Shown one piece after another: positions 55,601 through 64,000 of a DNA stretch of 64,000 nucleotides. Positions within the stretch are counted from its first letter, which is position 1; every line of letters starts with the position of its first letter. The DNA is taken from positions 1,446,494-1,510,493 of the forward strand of contig FN649758.1 of NCBI GenBank assembly GCA_000310025.1, read 5' to 3'. The position numbers and the translations under genes were made by a program. This stretch comes from Ectocarpus siliculosus. Taxonomy: Eukaryota; Sar; Phaeophyceae; Ectocarpales; Ectocarpaceae. A model generated the notes under the pieces. It was not told the origin of the DNA, searched no databases, and saw only the letters and a program-made list of their open reading frames with translations.

Positions 55601-58600
55601 CTTTGAAACAACAACCACTCTCGACGCTCTCCCCCCTCCCCTTTGTGGTTCGTGGTGAAATTCTCCAAACCCTGCGTTTTTTTTGTTAGGTCACGTATAC
55701 CGCGGCCATCGACGCCTGCGCGAGGGGGGGGCTGTGGCAGAGGGGGCTCGATCTCTTGTCTGAGATGCGGACGGCCGGGCTCCGGCCGTCCCTGGCGAGC
55801 TACAACGCAGCCCTGGACGGCTGCGGGCGCGAGGGAAGGTGTGTGTTTGCCGCCGCCAAGCCAAAGAGAGGGCGGAGGTACGGGTGTACGGCAAAGAGGA
55901 GTTGTTCTGTGTATCATTTCAAGTCGTCGCTTCTTTTTTTCCTTCCCCCAAGACGTCTGTGGCGAAAAGACCAAGCGCCACGCGTCGACTTGACCCTATT
56001 TGGGCAGGTCGACGTGTAGCGCGTAGCGGTCTTGCCGTCGAGGGATTGGGGGAAGGAACGAAAGAAGCGTTGCACGGGAGGGAACACAAACACACAAAAC
56101 ACACACACAGGGGTGTGCGGTGGCAGCAGCGAAAGGGGACAGCTGGCGGGTAGGCAGGGCGGTTCGGACCTTGCGAACTACTTAGGAAGTCGAAATCAAA
56201 CCATTGGACTAGTCAGCGGTTTTGCTGCCAACCCACCCCCCTGTGTGTTGTGTGTTCTCCCTTCCGTGGAACGAAAGAAGCATTGCACGGGAGAAGCACA
56301 ACAACGCGCAGGTAGGTGTGTGCGGTGGCAGCAGCAGCAGCAGCAAGCGAGAGAGAGGGGACAGCAAGCAGGCACAACAGTGCGGTCCGGTGCGGACCCT
56401 TGCTTGGCGAACGCTCCGTTTGTTGCATCCCGATCGATGATATGAATGATACGGCAACCATGGTTGTGTTACGCCCCCTCGACGGAGGGCCTCGTGGACG
56501 ACTACATTGCCCGGCAGGAACATCAAGCGTACTGCTGTAGCTGTCGTCAGTCTTCCTGCATGCCGCGTTTCGGACGTTCGTTCGTCTGCGTGTTTCAAGG
56601 TTGATTACTCCTGGACACCGACGGTGTCGTAGACATCGTTTTCGCGTAGACTGCTTGCTGTGTTTCGAAGGCCGTGTTGGCCATAATGGTGGTGCCTCCG
56701 GGGGAAAGCATGTTACGCGGCATGTTGTTGGTGAGAACAGACGGCCTTCCCAACTCGATTTCTCCATTGTGCTTGTTGTGCGTGTGTTTTCTTCTTAGCA
56801 TCGACCGCGCTATCCGGCTGACCAATGAAAAGACGTCAGTCTCAGTGCGGTGGAAAACACAAAATGTTTCTAAAGACCATGATCTGGGACCCCCCCACCG
56901 TGTGTGTGTGCGTTTGCATGTTTTTTCTTGCATCGAAAGATGGGAAGAAGCAGCCGATCTTATCGACGCCATGAGAGGTAACGACGCCCAAGAAGACGAC
57001 GACCACGACCTTGCGGAGATTCTCCTCCTGCTGGACGAGGAACGACCCGACACGCCGCCATCGTCCCCTCCGGCATCGGCAGAGGAACGACAAGAACCAC
57101 TCGCCTCGAATCACTCTCCTACGACCGCTACTGCTAAGGGCGGCTCTCCCGACGGCGTGGAATTTCGGGTGGCGGCGCTGTCGTCGTTGTTCTCGCCCCC
57201 CTCGCCGGACGTCCGCTCGTACAACTCCTGCATCGCGGCGTGCCGGCGTGGCGGCCAGAGCGGCCTCGCCAGGCTCTTCTTCCACGACATGCTGTCCCGG
57301 GGACTGAGACCCGACGTCTGGACCTTCAAGTGCGCGGTATTGGGCCGCCTGCAGGCGCAACCACCTACGCCCCCCCCTGCCCCCGCCGCCGCCGCCGCCG
57401 CCACAAAGGCGGGAACACGCCAGGATCCGGAAATTTCTTCGCGGCCGGGTTTTTCCGGCGGCCAGGAGCGTTTGCCGCCTTCCCGGGCTCCTCAGCAGGC
57501 GCGGTCCCCCTGGCGGGCGTTGCTGGTGCTCCTTGAGGATGTGGACGGGGAGGGGCTGGGTCCCGACCCGCCGTGCATCAACCTGGCGCTGACGGAGTGC
57601 GCGAGGGCCGGGCGCTGGGAGGTGAGAGGCCCCCGTGTCGTGTGGGCGTTTGTGGTAGGAGATGTGGAACGAGTGAGGTGGCGGGTTGTGGTGTCGTCGT
57701 TGTTGGGCCTGTTGTTCCATGGTCACGTGTTCGTACGGTGGGGGTCCCCGATCGAGGCGGTGGTGGGGGCAGCTGATGACGACCGCCTAACAAGGGGCAG
57801 CCGCCTCATTCAATGTGTAGAACAGCTTTGATTATTCCGTCTATGCCAGTCAGTTCCACCGGCCTTATGTCTAGGGCGACCGCCGTATTCAGAACCGCCT
57901 TTACCGGGGACCCCCAATGTATGTGTTTTAGAGCGGGGTGTTTTTCCAAGTGGCCGTGGTGCCCTCTCTTGCCTCTTTGTGGTTGGGGAAGTAGATTGCC
58001 GGAACAGCTCGATCCCGCAATCCTTCTCCCCCAGCTTGGCAAGTGTGGTGTCACCTCTCCATTTGTCCCGCCTCTGCGCGCCCCGATGGCCAGCCTGTCC
58101 AAGATGTCCATCATTGCCTGTAGAATACCATAGACAACAGCCATACACTCCAAGAGAACTAACTCTCGTGCTGCTGCTGTAATGGTGTTTTTTCCTCGGA
58201 TAATTGTGACTCTTTTTCAAACCAAGATTTCCCGTCCCACCTCCTATTCCCCAACTCCCAGGAGAGTCGCAGCCTCCTAGAAGACCTGAGGGAAGCATCC
58301 CCGCCCGGGGGGTCACTCCTCCCCGGTGTGTCGAGATACAACTCCGTGCTCAGGACGCTGCGCAACGCGCCTGCACGCGACCGCCGAACGACCTTGGGCG
58401 CTCCTACTGCTCCCCCGCTGGGTGGGGAGGTCACACCGGCAGGAGGAGGCGGCAGTAGAATCGACGAAGAATTCGTAGATCTGGAGGCGGCGGGCGGGAG
58501 GTGGTCGGGGGCGGAGGGTTGGGCGGATGGCCACGTCTCCGGGTTCCTCGAAGATATGCGCGCCGCGGGGGTGACGCCGGACAGGGATACCTACCAGTGC

Positions 58601-58774
58601 GCCATCCGCTGTGCCACCGACGCCGCTCTGTTGGACATCGCCAAGGCCGAAAAGGCGGCGGCGGAGGAGGCGGCGGTGGGGAAGGGAGGTACGGTAGCCA
58701 GGGGCAGTGACAAGGGTGCCTTGAACCGCGGTGGTGGTGGTGGCGTCGTGATGGATGTCGACCCTGTTGGATAG
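52604..58774 (+). CDS. pentatricopeptide-repeat (PPR) protein, probably organelle-targeted
   Basis: Eight exons, all in phase: 52604-52653, 53011-53653, 54138-54229, 54708-54789, 55138-55419, 55690-55838, 56940-57621, 58262-58774 (TAG); 830 aa. PPR helices are seen as ALGRRGRWGDVLEVVARAR with NSIIYG, CAMNAVGRSGRYKECMILLE, PDEYCYKAAIIACSAANQWG, TAIYNAVITACARGLFTEEA, VTYTAAIDACARGGLWQRGL, PSLASYNAALDGCGREGRWE, VRSYNSCIAACRRGGQSGLA, PPCINLALTECARAGRWEES and TPDRDTYQCAIRCATDAALL. Junctions such as YG|CAMNA and GR|WEEAA restore the 34-35-residue spacing. PPR proteins usually bind organelle RNA. The N-terminus (MAFVVQPSFPAVLPAS then Arg-rich) fits a targeting peptide. Exon 2 is Pro/Arg-rich and low complexity, and exons 5 and 7 contain Ala/Pro insertions between repeats. 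Exon 1 is the least certain. No DYW, E or SMR domain is seen, and the RNA target cannot be told. Confidence 0.9.
54242..54326. repeat. (CTTC)n followed by (GTAGC)n microsatellites
   Basis: About eleven CTTC units, then about seven GTAGC units, beginning 12 bp after the PPR exon 3 donor. Confidence 0.9.
56057..56412. repeat. imperfect internal duplication in PPR intron 6
   Basis: GGAACGAAAGAAGCGTTGCA near 56057 recurs as GGAACGAAAGAAGCATTGCA near 56268. Each is followed by a GTGTGCGGTGGCAGCAGC block and a GGGGACAGC block, giving two diverged units of about 120-145 bp. Confidence 0.65.
56770..56915 (-). repeat. solo LINE 3'-tail copy in PPR intron 6
   Basis: TTAGCATCGACCGCGCTATC, GACCAATGAAAAGACGTCAG and GTGCGGTGGAAAACACAAAA match the LINE tail nearly base for base. 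A (TG)n tract lies on both sides. It sits 25 bp upstream of PPR exon 7. Confidence 0.75.
57737..57914. repeat. hairpin-forming inverted repeat in PPR intron 7
   Basis: GGGGGTCCCC ... GGCGGT near 57737 is matched in reverse complement by ACCGCC ... GGGGACCCCC near 57891, enclosing about 130 bp. An antisense open frame (about 58153-57806) overlaps it but shows no family motif. Confidence 0.55.
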
Positions 58775-60832
58775 ATTGGCGTTGCGGCGTTACTATTTAG
58801 ATGCTGCGCGGCTCTTGCCGCCCGGCCGTGCCGCCGGTTGCGTGCAGGCGTGGTTAGCGCTACTGCTGTAGGTCGTTCAGATTGGTGTTGTTGAGGGAAA
58901 CATGCTGTGCAGCCCGACGCCAGGGATGACTCCGTTCGTAATATTAAGCTTGTTGCTGTGAATATGAAACAAAATATGTACAATACAGGAGATGCATGAG
59001 TGAAGTGTAAGTGTGATGTGACAATCAATTGGCGTGCCCGCGGGTGTCCTGGGTGGGTAGGTGGAATAGTCTAGAGGTTGGTTAGACGTGGCGATGGATG
59101 ATGTCCTCCGGGGTGCTGGCTATTCGTCTAGATAGCCTCCAGCGTTGGGAATTGGCTTGCGCGTGTGTGATTTCATGGGTTTGTGTGGTCGATGTGGTCA
59201 AACCTGAAGCGTAGAACTTGAAGTAAGTTCGTAGACTATTAGTTGTAGCTCGCCCGTTCTGTTCTGCTGTGGCCGGCATGGACATGAGACAAGATGGGTT
59301 TGTTTACACTTGACTCGTCGTGTATCCGTGGTTGATGTCGGGTTGTTGTTTTTAAACTTGAAGGTGGTGGGAAAAAAAAACGTCTTCTATGCCACCACCA
59401 CTCCTTCTCCAACCCGCCCAAAAGTAGCGGCTTTCTCGAAGGGTGAATGGTATAATTGGTGGGGACGACGTGTGCATACACAGGAGTAGTACTACAACAA
59501 GATCTTGATGTTTTCCAGAGCATCATCATCGTATGTTGGTGCTTTTGACGCTGGCTGCACTTTCAAGTTCTCCTGCACCAAAACAGGAAAAACTAAGTTT
59601 CAATGACGTAGAGCAACGCGCTCGCGCATATCAAGCTATATATATATTTTTTCTAAATATGACCCAACGAATCCATCTCTATCTAGGAAAAGATTATATT
59701 GCATCTCCACATCATCTCCACAGCGACTGCTGTTGAAGCAGCAGTGGCCACGGTAGCACCCGACCGGCCATCCGTTTAGTTTCGGGTGTCATGTCGACAG
59801 CAACAGCAAGAAGAATCTATCTGTGTTCTTTCATTACTTCGTTTTCCATTATTAGACATAACCTCGCTGCTCTCGAAAGTGTGGAGCGCTGACCGGTACC
59901 TCTGTACCTGTTACATGTTATTTTTGTCGTATGCATATATCATGGCCGCATCATGCTCCGTGTACGTACTCTATTTACATCGTTCGTGTTTTTTTTCTCT
60001 CCAACGAACGGTTTCGTTGGCGTATCTACGTCTACTCGCTGTTATTACTTGTACCACGTCGGGTTGATGAAGTCGGGGATTCTTTCTGTTGCGGGCACAA
60101 ACAAGCAGCCGCTCCATCATCTAGATAATTAATCAAGGTTGGCCGGTCCCTACATGTATGTTCTGTTATATCTGTTTCCTAGCTCGGGGACTTCGAAGGC
60201 TCGTACTAACGCGACAGGCGGCAGTTTACTCCTTTTTATTTGCTGACGAAATATGATGCGTATTTGTCTCGTGGTGTCTGCTGCAAACACCGAGGTGACG
60301 TGACTCACATTATTCAGGGGGATACGCGAAATCGAAGCCAGTCAGAGTGGGGGGTCACAAATTCGAAGACATGGGATGGGTGAGGCAGCCCATCCTGAGC
60401 TCGAAGGCACGCACGAACACCCAAAGCGGAGTACTGGGACAAGAGGGGAGGGGAGGACACGGACACACCGAGCCCAGGGTTTTTATGTCAGCGTGATCCA
60501 CGAGGTGAGTCCGGTCTCGCTCTGCCGCGCGAAGAGGCAGCAGCAGACAGGTGCGGCCACCAAAAAATAGCTCCGGTTTTTTGGTCCGGATTGTCCGTCG
60601 TCTTCCGACTCTTGTTGAATACTTCACTCATGCCATTTTTCACATCCACGATGATGGGCCGATGCCGTAGCTAGCTGGCACTGCCGGAACAGGAGGTTGG
60701 CCGTGTTGAGCTGGACATGAGACCAACTCGCTGCATGAGGAGTCTCTCTTCATCAAGTGTTTGTGTGCACTTGGGAAGCTCGCCCTTCGCCTGCCCACGG
60801 GGTATCGGAGATGAACCCAACCCACGAAAGAC

Positions 60833-60866
<34 letters not shown>

Positions 60867-63800
60867 CAGCAGCAGCACTACTTTCTCCACTGATCCCCGA
60901 GACACACCAGCAGCACACACCGAACTAGCGGTTGTGTGATATCATGCTGGCGGCCCCGCCACCGTACGATCCTCGTGGACCAGAGCCTAGCCAATCCCTG
61001 GTCGTGGAGAGCAGCAGCGTCAAGCAGCAAGCAGCCAGCCAGCCAGCCTCTGCACGTGTCTTTTGGGTCTCTGGCGCCAGAGAGAGTTGAACCGTGCGGA
61101 CTTGACACCCACTGACCGCGTTGCGTCGTGTGATCCACATTTTTTTTCTTCTGTTTTTCTCGCCGATCTCTCACACGACACGTAGCAGCATATACACCTC
61201 TACCTGCCTGACCGGCTTTACTGCTGCTACTACTACTACTACCTTTGCCAGGTGCGACATACACTCCCAATCATTGACGTCACCGGTAAACCACATTTTT
61301 TGGATGTGCTGTGTGCTCGCTCTCCCTCTCTCTTTTCCTCTCCCCTGTTGTATTTTGTGATTTTTTTGTGCCAGCCCCCTTTTGTTCGCAGGAAGCCACA
61401 CCGCGGGGGGGGGGGAGCGTGTCCGAGAGAGTACGACGGGCACGCCATGATGCGGACAGAACGAGGAGCTAACCCGGCACCAGCAGCGGCCGCGAGGTAT
61501 CTAGTTTCGCGCCCATCGACATGAGAGAGACACAGAGAAAGCGAAGTATTTTCCCTGTTGATAATGTCACGCCGCTCAAAATGTAGGCCGCATTTCATTT
61601 TTTCTCCTCTATTCATCTTAGAAGTTTATTTACCCAGCCTAGGTTTCCTCTCGCTGTCTGTGTGGATGTATGCCGACCGACCTCGCCTGTGCGTACCTTA
61701 AAATCCAGTGCTGCTGCTGTAAAGATCACCGAAATCCTACTGACGATGCAGCCAGCAACAGCCGCGAAGACAACGGAGTACACAACATACACACATTGGA
61801 ACCCGACGCGTGCCTTTCTGTTTCGCGCTCCACCAGGGCTGGCTGCGTTTTTTTGTTCGTTTTTTTCTTGGCATCTCGTCTCAAGATCCGATTAGCTGGT
61901 GTGCCCCTTCCCCCCCTACGCCGCGGCGGTGTTTCACCAGTAACCACCACAAAAACTTCGTTTTTTCTCAAAAATTGTCCTCCCCGTCTCAAAAGGGGCA
62001 AGGAAATCGTTCAGCGGTTATGCGCCATATTTGACGCTCTTAGTGTCTATCTGGTATAGTATGCTGCTGTAGATGCCTGCAGGGATACAGCAGTACTGCT
62101 GTATATGCAGGTATACCACTCGCTGTAGACATATACTTCGCGATGACGGGTAAGTCACCGCCGTACGTACGTATTTGTTCGTGCACGGGGCCTTCCTATT
62201 TAGATACATATGCATACGAACGGTTTTCTCTCAGAACGTGGTCAGGTTGATACCCTCCCTCCATCCCCACGTTCATGTGATGGTATTTTGGTGTCCCTGC
62301 TGGGTGAAATAGACGTTGTTCAACGCAGGAACAAGCGGGCCTCAAAACCATAAATGAACCGGCACAATTGACCAGCGTTATTTTAGCGGGCGTGCAGCGT
62401 CCTTTATTGACTCTTGGCGAAGAACAGCGTCTCTCTCTGTGTGCTTCGACCCTTCCCTGCAGTCCATTCATCGATAGTTTTTTGGGAGGGGACTCGCGAC
62501 CTTGCAAAAGCGACATTCTCCGAAGCATGTATCATCGGTTGTTGTAGCATGTGATCACACGCGGTTTGCAGCGATACAGCGACGCAAGACACCTGTTTTG
62601 TCTTGTTGTTTTCGAACTGAGACGTGACCACGGCGGTGCCGGTAGCAGCACTCAGAAGCGGGAGCCAAGCAAAGACGGTATACCGATTACACCTTACCCC
62701 GACGCTCGTCTTCGCCAGTCACGGCAGTTACGCGACGGACTCGCGACAACAAAATCAGATTTGAGCTTGTTCGCCGCCCGTACATACGTATGTAAAGGTA
62801 CAGCAGCAGCAGCAGCAGCAGTGGCTGGCTGGCACGCGGAGAATTTATCCGCGCTACTGCTGCGGTTATGTACACACCGGCCGTTCGACATGCAAACTGG
62901 GCTGGTGGTTGGGTGCGGCTGTCGGTGTGTGTGTTGTTCCATAGCAGGTCCGCTTGTGAGGCACATTTATGTGGTCGTGTTGTCTCCCTCAGACGTGTCG
63001 ACACGTGGATTGCGTGGGGGGCGCACACCTTGCACACTTTCTCACTCTCTGACGAGGGACCTGTTTTGTTTGTTTCGTTGCTATCAGCAGCGCTTTTCTT
63101 TAGGGAGGGCCGTGGTCGGCTCCCGTTGGCCATGTGTCCGGAAACGTTCTCGGCTGTTTTTTTTTGTTCCACATGTACCCATGAACGATTTGTGCATGGT
63201 GCGTGGTGGTGCGGTTGCGCTTTCTTTTGTCAGGGGATGGGTATGTTGTTTTCACCGCGGCGGAGGTAGCACGCATCAACGCTGTACAAGCTGCATGACT
63301 CTAGTGAAATGAGATCGGCCGGCGGCCGTTGTGATGCACCGCTGTTTGGACTGATCTACCTTGGGTACGCGGGGAGGAACAACTTTGCCTGTTTCTTTTG
63401 GTTCGAAGTCCACACGACCGCCGTTGGTGCTAGTTGTAGTCAGGTTCGGCGGGGAAACGGGCGGCGGCGCAGCGTCGGTGGTCGCTGTTGCGGGCGGGGT
63501 GTAGACGCACTTCCGCGATGGCGGTGGGGGTGGCGGGTGCGGCAGCGCCCGTAGGTACAGCGGCGGCCGGCGAGGGGGCGCCGCGGTGACCGAATCCCCC
63601 CCCCCCCCCCGATGCCCGGCACCGGCACCGGCGCGCCTGCCCGGCGGTTGATCCACACAACGTTGGTGGTGGTGGTGGTGAGCCTCCCCGTAGTAGCAGC
63701 GCGAAGAACAACGGCGGTGGCCGTCGAGTGGTTGTTGGCGCCATGCAGGTAGAAGCAACGCGGCACATGCTTCGATGATCTGTGACGTACAACCCACCAG

Positions 63801-64000
63801 TTACATCTGACCCAGATGTTAGCAGACGGTGTAGCCCCAGTGGTGCATGGCAGATTTTCCTGCAAGTATTGCGAGCCCCAAGTGAATGGAGAGAGATCCT
63901 GCCTGACATCCGAGTGCCATGCAATCAAAATGGGAGTTGGAGAACCTCCCCAGTCTTCGTTCGGTAGGATTTGCTGTATTGCTCTGCGTTCACCATGGAC
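58775..64000. other. 5.2 kb without a supported gene
   Basis: Only short, low-complexity or motif-free open frames are present. (CAG)n tracts lie at 60835-60870 and 62803-62822, and a G tract at 61404-61414. At the right edge a plus-strand ATG frame (about 63815 to the window end) reads GRFSCKYCEPQVNGERSC with a CxxC and further cysteines. It may be the beginning of an exon but is too short to assign. Confidence 0.4.

Noticed and set aside
57806-58153. An antisense protein gene in PPR intron 7.
   Set aside because: The open frame has no recognisable domain and overlaps an inverted repeat; nothing but length supports it.

Overview
This is an intron-rich nuclear eukaryotic window. I infer a brown alga or close stramenopile relative (Ectocarpus-like), because short conserved exons are separated by long, repeat-packed introns, CTG/CAG-type microsatellites are dense, and a plastid-type NTRC gene sits beside a mechanistically intact MLKL-like kinase. 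The species is an inference and was not tested. There are no bacterial-style operons. Exons were assigned by matching protein-family conservation to GT..AG (once GC..AG) junctions and checking that every reading phase closes.

Five genes can be reconstructed. (1) Positions 1-10727 (+): NTRC, an NADPH-thioredoxin reductase fused to a thioredoxin, 12 exons, 5' end outside the window. (2) 12250-24786 (+, possibly to 25526): a tyrosine-kinase-like protein kinase with an MLKL/HeLo-type N-terminal helical bundle. Its inferred first intron is about 9.5 kb and full of retroelement debris. (3) 42002 to about 37416 (-): a Ca-dependent phosphoinositide phospholipase C-like enzyme with an N-terminal membrane anchor; its 3' end is unresolved. 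(4) 51310-44548 (-): the spliceosomal DEAD-box helicase PRP28/DDX23, 7 exons, 1012 residues. (5) 52604-58774 (+): a pentatricopeptide-repeat protein, 8 exons, 830 residues. Helicase and PPR genes diverge from a shared 1.3 kb spacer.

The rest is repeats. They include a LINE-type retrotransposon with two 3' tails and several solo tail copies, a copia RNase H relic, a MITE with perfect terminal inverted repeats, and CCATGG-centred palindromic arrays. There is also a roughly 1.9 kb diverged segmental duplication at 30.6-35.7 kb, and three 100-N assembly gaps, one flanked by a falsely duplicated, low-quality copy of a helicase exon.

The most interesting pattern is a repeat family (called element A here) with a poly-C/poly-G end next to a GAGTAC/GTACTC terminus. 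It occurs in introns of at least three unrelated genes. At five of those introns its C-tract lies just 5' of a 3' splice site, as if it supplies the polypyrimidine tract. This makes it an introner-like candidate.
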